Shown piece after piece: positions 52,298 through 62,257 of a stretch of 64,000 bases of DNA (the first letter of the stretch is position 1; each line of letters opens with the position of its first letter). The translations under genes and the position numbers were made by a program. The DNA comes from Bacillus sp. ISL-34 (lineage in GTDB: Bacteria; Bacillota; Bacilli; Bacillales; DSM-1321): NCBI RefSeq assembly GCF_018613325.1, contig NZ_JAGGQJ010000026.1, forward strand, positions 1-64,000. Reading direction: 5' to 3'. Under the pieces are notes generated by a model. That model saw nothing but the letters and a program-made list of their open reading frames with translations. It did not search any database and was not told the DNA's origin.

Positions 52298-53755
52298 ATG
52301 GAATTTACGCATGTTACATCGGTTTTGCTCGGCCTCGTCATCATTTTAAATATTTTATTTGCCACGATTGTCATATTTTTTGAAAGAAGGGAAGCGAGCA
52401 CGACCTGGGCTTGGTTATTGGTGTTATATTTTCTGCCTGTAGCCGGATTTGTTTTATATCTCCTTTTTGGAACAAGTTTAAGGCACGCCCATTTATTCCA
52501 ATGGGAGGACAAGAAGAAGATAGGGATTGAAGAAATACTTGAAAAACAGATGGAAGAGCTTTCAACGGATCATTTTCCTTTTCGAAATGCTTCCTCAAGT
52601 AATTACCGTGATTTGATTTATATGCATCTCCGGAACAACGGTGCAGTGCTTACTGAAGATAATCAAGTCGATATTTTTACGGAAGGAAAAAAAAAGTTTG
52701 ACCAGCTTTTCAAAGATATTGAAGCGGCCGAAAACCATATACATATACAATATTACATCATCCAAAGGGACGGTCTTGGTAAACGATTCATTGAAGCTTT
52801 GACCAAAAAAGCGAATGAAGGCGTTAAAGTTCGGCTGCTTTATGATGAGCTGGGTTCCAGAGGAATGACTAAAAGTTTCTTCAGGGAATTTAGGCAGGCT
52901 GGAGGAAGAGTGGAGGCATTCTTTCCATCCAAATTAAAATTTATAAATTTACGCCTGAATTTCCGAAACCATCGAAAACTTGTCATCATTGATGGAAAAG
53001 TAGGGTATGTTGGAGGCTTTAATGTTGGAGATGAATATTTAGGCCTTAACCCAAAATTCGGTTATTGGCGTGATACACACCTTCGAATAAAGGGGGCGGC
53101 TGTAAAAGCCATTCAAACCCGCTTTATCCTGGATTGGAATCAGGCATCAAAGCACCATGATATAACTTATCAGCCTCATTATTTCCCTATTTTAAAGCCT
53201 CAGGGAAATATAGATTTGCAAATAGTGACAAGTGGGCCGGATTCTGAATGGGAACAAATTAAAAATGGCTATATTAAATTAATTTCTTCAGCAAAGAAAT
53301 CGATTCTCATTCAAACACCTTACTTCATACCGGATGCTAGTTTATTGGATGCACTCAGGATTGCCAGCTTATCAGGGTTAGATGTGAAAATCATGATTCC
53401 GAATAAACCTGATCACCTTTTCGTTTATTGGGCAACAACTTTCAATGCAGGGCAGTTGTTAAGAGCGGGAGCAAAGATATACATTTATGATAACGGCTTT
53501 ATTCATGCGAAGATGATCGTGGTGGACGAAGAAGTCTCCTCGGTGGGGACAGCTAACATTGATGTCCGTAGTTTTAAATTGAACTTTGAAGTCAATGCCT
53601 TCATTTATGATGAAGGTATGGCCGAAACACTGACAAGGATTTTTTATAAGGATGTCGAAGTCTGCAGGCAGCTAACAATTGAAGAGTTTGAAAGGCGTTC
53701 AAAATGGATTCGTTTTAAAGAGGCCATTGCAAGGCTGCTATCACCGATATTATAA
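52298..53755 (+). CDS. cls: cardiolipin synthase
   Basis: A 485-residue phospholipase-D-superfamily enzyme. Two N-terminal transmembrane helices (residues 6-28 and 36-58) precede two HKD motifs: HRKLVIIDGKVGYVGG near residue 225 and HAKMIVVDEEVSSVGT near 404. It condenses two phosphatidylglycerols into cardiolipin and glycerol in the membrane. It belongs to the ClsA-like length class. The start is ATG with GAGGG upstream. It is monocistronic. Confidence 0.93.
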   Translation: MEFTHVTSVLLGLVIILNILFATIVIFFERREASTTWAWLLVLYFLPVAGFVLYLLFGTSLRHAHLFQWEDKKKIGIEEILEKQMEELSTDHFPFRNASSSNYRDLIYMHLRNNGAVLTEDNQVDIFTEGKKKFDQLFKDIEAAENHIHIQYYIIQRDGLGKRFIEALTKKANEGVKVRLLYDELGSRGMTKSFFREFRQAGGRVEAFFPSKLKFINLRLNFRNHRKLVIIDGKVGYVGGFNVGDEYLGLNPKFGYWRDTHLRIKGAAVKAIQTRFILDWNQASKHHDITYQPHYFPILKPQGNIDLQIVTSGPDSEWEQIKNGYIKLISSAKKSILIQTPYFIPDASLLDALRIASLSGLDVKIMIPNKPDHLFVYWATTFNAGQLLRAGAKIYIYDNGFIHAKMIVVDEEVSSVGTANIDVRSFKLNFEVNAFIYDEGMAETLTRIFYKDVEVCRQLTIEEFERRSKWIRFKEAIARLLSPIL

Positions 53756-53766
53756 TTTTTAAACTA

Positions 53767-53791
53767 AGCGGACCACTACGATATGGTCTGC
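53767..53791 (+). terminator. terminator of cls
   Basis: AGCGGACCA / TGGTCTGCT hairpin directly after cls; the T-run is weak. Confidence 0.6.
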
Positions 53792-53796
53792 TCAGG

Positions 53797-53843
53797 CTGT
53801 AGACAAATTCGAAGAAATGCGAGTTTGACTGCAGTTTTTTTCT
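53797..53843 (+). repeat. recurring terminator-like hairpin, copy 3
   Basis: CTGTAGACAAATTCG and CGAGTTTGACTGCAG arms with a T-run; same family as 7099-7141 and 24283-24326. Confidence 0.7.
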
Positions 53844-53850
53844 TTGAAAA

Positions 53851-53995
53851 ACGTTCCAGTTGATTGGAACGGAAGGTACGAGACTCCTGCGGGAAAAGCG
53901 CGTCCAAGGGAGACCCCACAGGCGCGAAGAGGGTCGAGGAGGCTCCCGGACCGCCCGCGGAAAGCGAGTGCCTGAAGTGGAAATCAACGTTCGAA
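53851..53995 (-). repeat. GC-rich interspersed repeat, copy C (reverse)
   Basis: Reverse-complement copy of 7161-7313 and 20841-20980. CGTTCCAGTTGATTGGAACG at one end is itself a hairpin; the other end is GAAATCAACGTTCG. The 82-residue ORF through it is not believed. Confidence 0.88.
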
Positions 53996-54033
53996 TTTTA
54001 CAAACCCTTAAAAAATATTCTAGCCTGATTTCA

Positions 54034-54197
54034 AAAATACGCACCCTTTCCGCCGCCTGTCTGCCAAGCCACATCAAGGCAAGCGCATGTGGGGTCTTGT
54101 CTAGCTAGTTATTCGGCAGGAGTGTCGCAAATTTCTTCAATCAAAAGTATAACCAAGTTTTGTTTTAAATCATGGTTCGGGATGAGACCATTCCGAA
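54034..54197 (+). repeat. composite interspersed repeat, copy 2
   Basis: Reverse-complement relative of 23870-24215: CCCTTTCCGCC..CTGTCTG, CCAAGCC.CATCAA.GCAAGC (54043-54089) and TTTAAATCATGGTTCGGGAT followed by GAGACCATTCCG (54163-54195). It directly follows copy C of the GC-rich repeat. Confidence 0.7.
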
Positions 54198-54243
54198 CTC
54201 CATTTTGGTACAATAGTTTATATCCATAAAAGGGGGAAATGCC

Positions 54244-54993
54244 GTGAAAACGTTTATTATCACTGGAGCTTCAAAAGGTTTAGGTGCTGCCATCGCCAAA
54301 GGCTGTTTGCAGACGAGTGATCATTGCATTTTAGTTTCCCGTACAGCCAATCCTGAAATGCAGCGGCTGGCTGACCGATCCGGGACGAAACTTACATTTA
54401 TTTCAGTGGACTTGAATGAAACTGAAAAGTTACCTTCCTTAGTCAATGAGATTCTTGCTTCTGTCGATGAAACAAGTGACATTTACTTCATTAATAATGC
54501 AGGTGTTATTGAACCGATAAAGCCGGTAGGAAATCTCGGTATAGTGAATTTGGAAACAAGCATGCGGGTGAATTTCATGGCACCCATCGTATTGGCTGAT
54601 GAATTCGTTAAACAGACAAAGGACTGGAATAGAAAGAAGGTAATGGTCAACATATCTTCAGGTGCAGCAAAAAACCCTTATCATGGCTGGGCAGCCTATT
54701 GCAGTACTAAGGCGGGACTAGAAATGTTCACACGGGTTGCTGGGGTGGAACAGGATAAAGCGTCTTTCCCTACGTCTCTCATATCTTTTTCACCAGGTGT
54801 TATGGATACGGAGATGCAAGGGACAATCCGGTCAGCAGACGAAAGGGACTTTTCCGATCGAGACAAATTTCATGCATATAAAGAGAAAGGCATGTTAAGA
54901 AGCCCTGAATTTGTGGCAGACAAACTATTGCAGCTGCTTGAAGCGGATGATTTGGAAAACGGGAAGTTCTACGATATTAAGAATTTACTTTGA
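54244..54993 (+). CDS. yueD: (S)-benzoin-forming benzil reductase YueD-like SDR
   Basis: A 249-residue classical SDR with TGASKGLGAAIA near residue 8, NNAG near 87, Ser in NISSGAAKNPYHGW near 137 and YCSTK (Tyr/Lys) near 151. Length and pattern match B. subtilis YueD (243), a reductase of aromatic diketones related to sepiapterin reductase. GTG start with AAAGGGGG upstream. The natural substrate is unknown. Confidence 0.85.
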   Translation: MKTFIITGASKGLGAAIAKGCLQTSDHCILVSRTANPEMQRLADRSGTKLTFISVDLNETEKLPSLVNEILASVDETSDIYFINNAGVIEPIKPVGNLGIVNLETSMRVNFMAPIVLADEFVKQTKDWNRKKVMVNISSGAAKNPYHGWAAYCSTKAGLEMFTRVAGVEQDKASFPTSLISFSPGVMDTEMQGTIRSADERDFSDRDKFHAYKEKGMLRSPEFVADKLLQLLEADDLENGKFYDIKNLL

Positions 54994-55180
54994 TGTATGG
55001 AAATACGAAAAATCAACTGTTGGCTTATAGCGTGGGGTTGTCCCTTTGGACAGCCTCTTTTTTAAGTGATCTTTTATTTTATATAAAAATACAGGATATC
55101 ATCAAGGAAATATGATAATTCGTTCTATCCAATAACCTGAATAACATAAACTTTTTTGGAGGGAGTTTGGAGGGTTTTGA

Positions 55181-56443
55181 ATGAAGATCATTATTGTGAA
55201 AAAAGGTGACAGCCTTTGGGAAATTGCCAGGAAAAATAAAGTTGAACCATCGAGGATAATTGAAGTCAACGGATTGGAGTCAACAGCTTTGGTTCCTGGC
55301 CTGGCATTGTATATACCTGATGAAAAAGCGGTGAATCGAAGGTATCTAATTAAAAGTCAGGATACCCTCGCTAGAATCGGCAGTCGTTTTGGAACGAGTG
55401 CAACGGCAATCACGGAGGCCAATCCAGGAATCGTTGAAAACTCGCTTAAAGTCGGTACGGAAATATTGATTCCGTCTCCTTACAAAAATCAATTGATTAC
55501 GCTGGGTTTTGCCTTTCCGACTTCAGGTGGAGCAGTATTTGAAACACTTGAGGAGAATGGTGATAAATTATCCTATTTAGCCATTGTAGCTTATTCGTTT
55601 ACAAGGGAAGGAAATGCATATGTTGATGGTGATGATCTCCCGCTTATCGCGAAATGTGAGCAAACCGGGGTGACGCCGCTACTGATGATCCGGAACTTTC
55701 AAGATGGTGATTTTGATGCTGATTTGGCGGGTGATGTCCTTGCTAGTTCAGTATACAGGGCGACTTTAATCAATACCATGCTGAATTTCGTTAGGGAGAA
55801 AGGGTATGGGGGTGTCAGTATGGACATCGAATTCATCCCACCTGCCAGGCGTTCCGATTATGTGCTTTTTTTAAAAGAATTAAAGGAGGGGTTGAACGAA
55901 CTGATCCTGCATGTGAACGTACATGCAAAAACAGCGGATAATCCTGAAAATCGTATTGTAGGCGGCCATGATTATCGGGGGATTGGAGAGGCAGCCGACC
56001 TTGTTGCCGTGATGACCATTGATTATGGGTATCCAACTGGCCCGCCTGAACCAATTTCACCACTGTGGTGGATGGGCGAGGTTCTTCGTTATGCTTTGGC
56101 GAATATTCCTGAGTATAAATTACAGTCGGCATTCCCTATGTATGGATACGATTGGATAGTACCAAGCCACGAGACGAAAGCTTTATCAGCCCAAAATGCC
56201 CAAAATCTTGCCATTGCAACTGGCACTGAAATTACTTTTGACACTTCTGCGGCTTCACCTACCTATTCTTATCAAAGAGAAAATTCGAATCATGTCGTTT
56301 GGTTTGAAGATATTCGGTCGATAAGCGCAAAATATGGAATGATTGATGCATATGAACTGATAGGTGCAACTTATTGGCAGATTGGTTTGGAATTCCCGCA
56401 GAATTGGGAGTTTATTGAAAAGAATATCTTGATTATCAAATAG
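55181..56443 (+). CDS. sleL: spore cortex-lytic N-acetylglucosaminidase, SleL/YaaH-like
   Basis: A 420-residue protein. Two LysM domains (about residues 1-46 and 50-97: KKGDSLWEIARKNKV; KSQDTLARIGSRFGT) precede a glycoside hydrolase family 18 catalytic domain (about 105-415) with the acid residue in GVSMDIEFIPP near residue 218. SleL acts on muramic-lactam-containing spore cortex during germination. There is no signal peptide, as usual for coat/cortex-located YaaH. GGAGGG precedes the ATG. It is monocistronic. Confidence 0.9.
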   Translation: MKIIIVKKGDSLWEIARKNKVEPSRIIEVNGLESTALVPGLALYIPDEKAVNRRYLIKSQDTLARIGSRFGTSATAITEANPGIVENSLKVGTEILIPSPYKNQLITLGFAFPTSGGAVFETLEENGDKLSYLAIVAYSFTREGNAYVDGDDLPLIAKCEQTGVTPLLMIRNFQDGDFDADLAGDVLASSVYRATLINTMLNFVREKGYGGVSMDIEFIPPARRSDYVLFLKELKEGLNELILHVNVHAKTADNPENRIVGGHDYRGIGEAADLVAVMTIDYGYPTGPPEPISPLWWMGEVLRYALANIPEYKLQSAFPMYGYDWIVPSHETKALSAQNAQNLAIATGTEITFDTSAASPTYSYQRENSNHVVWFEDIRSISAKYGMIDAYELIGATYWQIGLEFPQNWEFIEKNILIIK

Positions 56444-56557
56444 AATGAATGGGTGCAGGCGGTGAATGGAAGTGTTATATTTTTTTCCTTGTTTGGTTGT
56501 GCAACTTTTATCAGGGCTAAGCCAATCTCACCTGGAGGAATTTAAAGGGATCCAGCT

Positions 56558-56588
56558 AAAAGGAGCCATGGAAAACCAAGGCTCCTTT
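56558..56588. terminator. terminator between sleL and MFS remnant
   Basis: AAAGGAGCC / GGCTCCTTT hairpin; a short T-run follows only partly. Confidence 0.65.
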
Positions 56589-56616
56589 ACTTTAACGGTT
56601 AACCGAATGGAATGCA

Positions 56617-57856
56617 TCATCCAGGAATATTAGATGACTGATTTGACATCGAATGCTCATGTTTTTTTCCCTGTAAGTCTTTCTTTTTAAAAGTTGCATA
56701 AAGAAAAGCGAGGAATATAAGGGTGGAAGAAAATTGGAACGTTGTTTTGACATCGTATGTTTCCGTTATATAGCCTAATAGCAAGACAGAGACGGCAAAT
56801 GTAAGATTGATGACTGCTCCCCAAACGGCATGAATCTTTGCCAGAGTCTTTTCCGAAGCATGGTCTTGGAATAGCTTGGTGTAGATCACTTCCCGGAGTT
56901 GTTCCGGGAGACCGTACAGGCATGCCAGCAGCAAAGCCATAGCAGGAATACTGGTAGTTCCAAAAAGCAGGGTCAGCAGTGAACTGAGAAATAGCCTGAA
57001 AGTGATGAAGAATCCTATATATTTTTCTAGTAACTTGGCAAAACGGATGACGATCAATCCACTGAAAATCATGCCGACAAAGTAGCTTGTGTTAATGTAT
57101 CCCCATCACTCCTCACCCAGTTGCAGCTTCTTTTCAACATATACATATATAACGGCAGCCACCCACACGCTTGAAGCCAAAGTAGTTATAAAATCAATGG
57201 AAATGAGTGTACGGATAGTTGGGATTTGTCGAATCGCAACCCATCCGGATTTAATCGAACACCAGTTTGACGGAACAACAGAGTCCGTCGTTTGTTCTGA
57301 GACTTCCATTCTCACTGTATGGATCGTTGAAACGGCAAACAGCATGACCGTAAGCCAAATAATGAAACTGCTGTTGGTACTTATCAATAAGATGGAACCT
57401 AGTGGCCATCCTGCTACAAAGATGGTCTGGGTGATCACATTCAAGAAACCATTCGCTTTCATCCGTTCTTCTTTTGGAACTAATTGAGGAACCAAAGCTG
57501 CGCTGACCGGGGCAGCGACTCCATCCAATAATGAAATCATGGCAATGAATAAAATGACAGCATCGGCAAAACCATGATTGAAATTTGTTATATAGATTCC
57601 TAGGCCAACGAGTAAGATGGTCTTCACCATTGAGAATGTACAAGGATTCTTTTTAAAGGAAACCTGTGGATGACAAGGGGGAGGGTAAACTGCTGATAAA
57701 CCGAAAAATCGTTGTAGTGAACGGAAGCAAGCTCTAATAAAAGGCAGATCCCGTCAAAGTATATAATAATGAAATCAACCCGACTACATAAAATATATCC
57801 CCTAGATTTGCAAACGCATGACCGATCCAAAGGTATCGAAACGATGTGTTTGTCAT
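56617..57856 (-). pseudogene. MFS exporter broken by stops and frameshifts
   Basis: Frames from ATG 57856 down to 56617 join into one MFS protein of about 410 residues. TNTSFRYLWIGHAFANLGDI and TLTGSAFY end at an in-frame TAG. The same frame then continues with SLLPFTTTIFRFISSL, then a frame change (VIHRFPLKRILVHSQ). Another change follows (VKTILLVGLGIYITNF, LVPQLVPKEERMKANGFLN), then TGA at 57106, and the same frame continues (WGYINTSYFVGMIFSGL). Two nonsense codons plus two shifts argue for genuine decay. Intact relatives are 12-helix drug-type exporters. Confidence 0.85.
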
Positions 57857-58075
57857 GTATACCATCCTTTTGCGAAAATAAAGTTCATGGATATTTAGAA
57901 TGGTTATTATTTTTACACTGGATTCACTCCTTAATTTAATAGATTGCATGAGCCGGGTTGGGCTGTTTTATATAGATAATTTTACCAAATATGAACATAG
58001 GGGTTCTGAAATGCTTGCTGAATATTGTATATGGAATTATACTCCTTAATATATGTAAAAAAGGAGAAAAATTTG

Positions 58076-59791
58076 ATGATTCGACGTTTTGCTTCATATT
58101 ACCTGCCGCATAAGCGGTTATTCATTATTGACTTCTTTAGTGCAGTGGTCGTTGCGGTACTTGAACTTGCATTTCCGCTAGCTGTTCAGTGGTTTATAGA
58201 TACACTGCTGCCTGGCGACGATTGGTCTGCAATTGTTTCAGTAAGTATCGGTTTGTTCCTTCTTTATATCATTAGTACCTTCTTACAGTTCATCGTAGGG
58301 TATTGGGGTCACAAATTGGGTATCAATATTGAGACTGATATGCGTGAGGAATTATTTGAGCATGTGCAAAAACAATCTTTTCGTTTTTTTGATAACACGA
58401 AAACCGGCCATATCATGAGCCGCATAACCAATGATCTTTTCGATATTGGTGAACTTGCTCACCATGGTCCCGAAGATTTATTCATTGCCTTCATGACTTT
58501 TATAGGTGCATTTTGGATTATGTTGACAATCAATGTGAAACTGGCACTCGTATCGGTTTGTATTTTACCGTTCCTCGTGTTGTTAATTGTCATAAGTAAT
58601 TTAAAGATGAATAAAGCCTGGAAGAAAATGTATACAGAAGTTGCGGATGTAAATGCCCGTGTGGAAGATAGCGTCTCAGGAGTGAGGGTTGTACAATCGT
58701 TTACTAATGAAACATATGAAATGAAAAGATTTGCTACTAATAATCGCAGATTCCGTAAAGCGAAACTTCTAGGATATAAGGTAATGTCCTTTAGCTTATC
58801 GGGCATTTACATGATGACGAGGTTTATGACCCTTGCCGTGTTGGTGATTGGAGCTTGGCTAACTTTTCATGGGCAGCTCTCTTATGGTGAACTGGTTGCA
58901 TTCGTCTTATATGTTAACGTATTATTTAAGCCGATCGACAAAATCAGTGCGTTGATGGAACTCTATCCAAAAGGGATGGCCGGCTTTAAGCGTTTTACGG
59001 AACTTCTGGATGTCGCGCCTGATGTTGTGGATAAAAAGGATGCAATTGAGGTAACCACCCTTTTAGGGGACATTTCCTTTAAAGATGTTTCTTTTAACTA
59101 TGAAGACAAAAAGCCAGTTTTAAAAGGTATTGATCTAACAGTTAAAGCTGGTGAAACCATTGCTTTTGTCGGGCCTTCAGGAGCTGGGAAAACGACCATA
59201 TGTTCATTGATCCCAAGATTTTATGATGTTAAGGCCGGTTCAATATCCATTGATGGAATTGATATTCGTGAGATGACGAAAAAGTCATTGCGCTCACAAA
59301 TTGGCATAGTCCAGCAAGACGTGTTTCTTTTCACAGGAACAGTAAAAGAGAACATTACGTACGGAATGCTTGACGCCTCGGATGAACAAATTCAAGAAGC
59401 CGCAAGGAAAGCCCATTTGGAGACATTCATTGAAGGACTTCCAGAAGGCTATGAAACTCAAATAGGTGAACGCGGCTTGAAATTATCGGGAGGACAAAAA
59501 CAACGGATTGCAATAGCAAGGATGTTTTTGAAGAATCCGCCAATATTAATTCTCGATGAGGCAACCTCTGCACTCGATACCGAGACGGAAAGAATCATTC
59601 AGCAGGCTCTTACAGAACTAGCTGAAAACAGAACTACGTTAATCATCGCACACCGATTGGCAACCATTCGAAACGCTGACAAGATCGTGGTTGTTACGGA
59701 AGAAGGAATTGCTGAAGAGGGCGGTCATGATGACTTACTTAAGCAGGGGGGCATTTTTGCCAATCTGCATCAATTACAATTCCAAAAATGA
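58076..59791 (+). CDS. ABC transporter, fused permease and ATPase
   Basis: A 571-residue half-transporter of the MsbA/BmrA/LmrA type. Six N-terminal transmembrane helices (about 10-300) precede an ATPase with Walker A GPSGAGKTT near residue 366, signature LSGGQKQRIA near 471, Walker B ILILDEATSALD near 491 and H-loop AHRL near 525. It works as a dimer exporting lipids or drugs. ATG 58076 has AAGGAG nine bases upstream. It is divergent from the broken MFS gene, perhaps once a related export function. Confidence 0.9.
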   Translation: MIRRFASYYLPHKRLFIIDFFSAVVVAVLELAFPLAVQWFIDTLLPGDDWSAIVSVSIGLFLLYIISTFLQFIVGYWGHKLGINIETDMREELFEHVQKQSFRFFDNTKTGHIMSRITNDLFDIGELAHHGPEDLFIAFMTFIGAFWIMLTINVKLALVSVCILPFLVLLIVISNLKMNKAWKKMYTEVADVNARVEDSVSGVRVVQSFTNETYEMKRFATNNRRFRKAKLLGYKVMSFSLSGIYMMTRFMTLAVLVIGAWLTFHGQLSYGELVAFVLYVNVLFKPIDKISALMELYPKGMAGFKRFTELLDVAPDVVDKKDAIEVTTLLGDISFKDVSFNYEDKKPVLKGIDLTVKAGETIAFVGPSGAGKTTICSLIPRFYDVKAGSISIDGIDIREMTKKSLRSQIGIVQQDVFLFTGTVKENITYGMLDASDEQIQEAARKAHLETFIEGLPEGYETQIGERGLKLSGGQKQRIAIARMFLKNPPILILDEATSALDTETERIIQQALTELAENRTTLIIAHRLATIRNADKIVVVTEEGIAEEGGHDDLLKQGGIFANLHQLQFQK

Positions 59792-59792
59792 T

Positions 59793-59832
59793 AAAAAGCT
59801 ATATGTCCTAACAAGGACATATAGCTTTTTTT
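59793..59832 (+). terminator. terminator of ABC exporter
   Basis: AAAAAGCTATATGTCC / GGACATATAGCTTTTT hairpin. Confidence 0.9.
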
Positions 59833-59972
59833 AATAGATTGGAGTGGAATTCAATTCAGAATGATTTCCCATAATTTCAAAGGGTAACAAACAAGGTAAT
59901 TGAAAAATGGATGAAACATTTACCTTTTCCAAAGGATGAAAATGACTCAGTGTACTGAGGCAGATTTTCTAC

Positions 59973-60009
59973 CAAAAAAGACTTGGAGTCGTTCCATGTC
60001 TTTTTTTAT
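59973..60009 (+). terminator. extra terminator-like hairpin before polysaccharide cluster
   Basis: AAAAAGAC.TGGA / TCCA.GTCTTTTT followed by a T-run, with no gene immediately upstream. It could insulate the cluster or be a leader attenuator. A smaller hairpin (CTCAGT / ACTGAG) lies at 59946. No other feature was seen in 59833-60186. Confidence 0.65.
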
Positions 60010-60186
60010 GAAAAAAAGTCAATAAACGGGTCTTGCCAGAGTTGGAAGTGCAGTCTATAAAGGCGGTTATTTGTTTTAAATAGACCGAAATCTAATAGGT
60101 TAGCCTATGTCAATAGGATTGGCTGTGCATACAATAAAGGGTAGACGGAGAGGCCATAAACCAGAAAAGAGTAAGGAGTGTAAATC

Positions 60187-61278
60187 GTGAAAGTAATGAC
60201 TATTTTAGGGACTCGACCTGAAATTATCAGATTAAGTCTAATAATCAAGAAATTGGATCAATATGCTGATTCACATATTCTAGTGCACACTGGACAAAAT
60301 TTCACTACATCCTTAAGTGAAATATTCTTCCAACAGCTACAGGTTAGAACCCCTGATTATGTCTTGTTGAATCAACAGCAAACCCTCGGAGAACAGTTAG
60401 CAGCCATATATAAGAATTTAGAAACTATCATATTAAATGAAAAGCCTGACAAAGTATTAGTGTTGGGGGATACAAACTCCGGGCTCAGCTCCATCTTAGC
60501 AGAGCGGATGGGCATCCCCGTCATTCATATGGAAGCAGGGAACCGTTGCTTTGACCTGGAAGTGCCAGAGGAGAAAAATCGAAAGATCATTGATGCTGTA
60601 TCAAGCTTGAATTTACCTTACACTCCTCAAAGTAAAGAGAATCTTCTGAAAGAAGGTATCCCCAGCAAAAGGATATATTTATCGGGAAACCCTATTTTCG
60701 AAGTTTTGAACCATTACAACAATGAGATCGAGCAAAGTGGAATTTTGGACAAGATGAATTTGAAAAAGGAGGATTATTTCCTCGTAACTGCCCATCGAGC
60801 CGAAAATGTTGACTATGAAGACCGTTTGATGGAAATTATGAAAGGCATTAATTTGGTTGCTGAAACCTACCAAAAAAGAATCATATGCAGCTTACATCCC
60901 CGGACAAAATCCCGTATAGAACTCAGTCCCAAATTAGAAGTGCACCCATTAATTGAATTTCATGAGCCATTTGGTTTCTTTGATTTCGTAAAGCTTGAAA
61001 AAAACGCTTTTTGTGTGCTGACCGATAGTGGAACCGTTCAAGAGGAATGTTGTTTGTTCCATGTACCGACCGTTACGATACGAAAAACAACGGAAAGGCC
61101 AGAAACAATTGAGTCTGGCAGCAATATGTTATCGGGAATTAACGCTAAACAAATCGTCAATTGTGTGAAGGTTATGGTTAACCAGCAAAAAGACTGGACT
61201 TTTCCAGAAGGCTACGACCATAAAAACGTTTCAGATAAAGTGCTTAAAATAATACTGGGAGGCCATAAAATTGATTAA
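60187..61278 (+). CDS. UDP-N-acetyl sugar 2-epimerase, WbjD/WbvD/CapG-like
   Basis: A 363-residue non-hydrolysing 2-epimerase. LGTRPEIIRLS opens the fold; HMEAGNRCFDLEVPEEKNRKI near residue 118 follows the variant seen in WbjD/CapG/WbvD rather than the HVEAGLRT of WecB. TAHRAENV and DSGTVQEEC are also conserved. The variant suggests action on a UDP-2-acetamido-2,6-dideoxy-L-sugar. GTG start with AAGGAGTG upstream. It is the first gene of a polysaccharide operon. Confidence 0.87.
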   Translation: MKVMTILGTRPEIIRLSLIIKKLDQYADSHILVHTGQNFTTSLSEIFFQQLQVRTPDYVLLNQQQTLGEQLAAIYKNLETIILNEKPDKVLVLGDTNSGLSSILAERMGIPVIHMEAGNRCFDLEVPEEKNRKIIDAVSSLNLPYTPQSKENLLKEGIPSKRIYLSGNPIFEVLNHYNNEIEQSGILDKMNLKKEDYFLVTAHRAENVDYEDRLMEIMKGINLVAETYQKRIICSLHPRTKSRIELSPKLEVHPLIEFHEPFGFFDFVKLEKNAFCVLTDSGTVQEECCLFHVPTVTIRKTTERPETIESGSNMLSGINAKQIVNCVKVMVNQQKDWTFPEGYDHKNVSDKVLKIILGGHKID

Positions 61279-62257
61279 GAATCGAACAATTTTGGTAACA
61301 GGCGGTACAGGCTCTTGGGGATATGAATTGGTAAGGCAGCTATTGGATTTTGAACCACGTGAAATAAGGATTTTTTCAAGAAATGAGTCCAATCAATTTA
61401 CAATGAAACAAGAGTTTGATAATAACCCGAAACTGCATTTCATAATCGGGGATGTAAAAGAGAAGGAAGCATTATTGGAAGCATGCGAAGGCGTTGATTA
61501 TATCTTCCACTTGGCAGCATTAAAGCATGTTCCTGTATGTGAAGATCAACCCATTGAAGCATTGAAGACGAATGTAATTGGAACACAGAATGTTATAGAA
61601 GCCGCTATTAGCTGTAATGTACATTCGGTTGTAAACATTTCTACAGACAAGGCTTCGAATCCATCCAATTTTTATGGTCTATCAAAGGCAATGGCGGAAA
61701 GACTGATCATACACGCTAATACATTAAACACAAAAACAAGATTTGTTTGTATCAGGGGCGGAAATGTGCTGGGCACAAATGGAAGTGTCATTCATGTATT
61801 CAAAAAGCAAATCAAAGAAAAGGGAAAAATCGGTATAACGGACTTAAATATGACAAGATTCTTTCTAACCATTGAAGAAGCTATTAAATTGGTATTTAAG
61901 GCAACCTTTGAAAGCATTGGCGGAGAAATATTCGTGATGAAAATGCCATCCTGTAAAATTATTGACCTAGCCCAAGTATTGATTGATTCTTCTGATGTGG
62001 AAAATGTTGACGTCGATATACTAGGTATTAGGCCTGGAGAAAAATTGCATGAACTCCTCCTCTCCGAATATGAAAGTAAAACAACGATTACTTTTGATGA
62101 TGAGTACTTTGTTATTCTTCCTACAAGCCAATCAGAAGAATTAAAGGAACATTATTCAAAATATAAACCTGTAAACTTATTGAACTACAATTCCAGCAAA
62201 GAATTGATGAGTAAAGACGAAATCAAAGAGATATTACAAAAAGGCAGGTTTATATAA
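61271..62257 (+). CDS. UDP-GlcNAc 4,6-dehydratase/5-epimerase, WbjB/WbvB/CapE-like
   Basis: A 328-residue extended SDR of the polysaccharide biosynthesis family. VTGGTGSWGYELVRQLLDF holds the NAD(P)-binding glycine motif; HLAALKHVPVCE and NISTDKASNPSNFYGLSKAMAE are family blocks with catalytic Tyr/Lys-type residues. Relatives turn UDP-GlcNAc into UDP-2-acetamido-2,6-dideoxy-L-hexos-4-ulose. TTG 61271 has GGGAGG seven bases upstream and overlaps the previous gene by eight bases. Confidence 0.87.
   Translation: MIKNRTILVTGGTGSWGYELVRQLLDFEPREIRIFSRNESNQFTMKQEFDNNPKLHFIIGDVKEKEALLEACEGVDYIFHLAALKHVPVCEDQPIEALKTNVIGTQNVIEAAISCNVHSVVNISTDKASNPSNFYGLSKAMAERLIIHANTLNTKTRFVCIRGGNVLGTNGSVIHVFKKQIKEKGKIGITDLNMTRFFLTIEEAIKLVFKATFESIGGEIFVMKMPSCKIIDLAQVLIDSSDVENVDVDILGIRPGEKLHELLLSEYESKTTITFDDEYFVILPTSQSEELKEHYSKYKPVNLLNYNSSKELMSKDEIKEILQKGRFI

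Noticed and set aside
53860..54108. 82-codon ORF (and overlapping 120-codon minus-strand ORF)
   Set aside because: Both are readings of repeat copy C and the composite repeat, Arg/Gly-rich and without ribosome binding sites.
56460..56547. 28-codon GTG ORF after sleL
   Set aside because: No ribosome binding site and too short.
57089..57487. 132-codon plus-strand ORF
   Set aside because: It is the antisense shadow of the decayed MFS gene, whose minus-strand frames give clear family matches.
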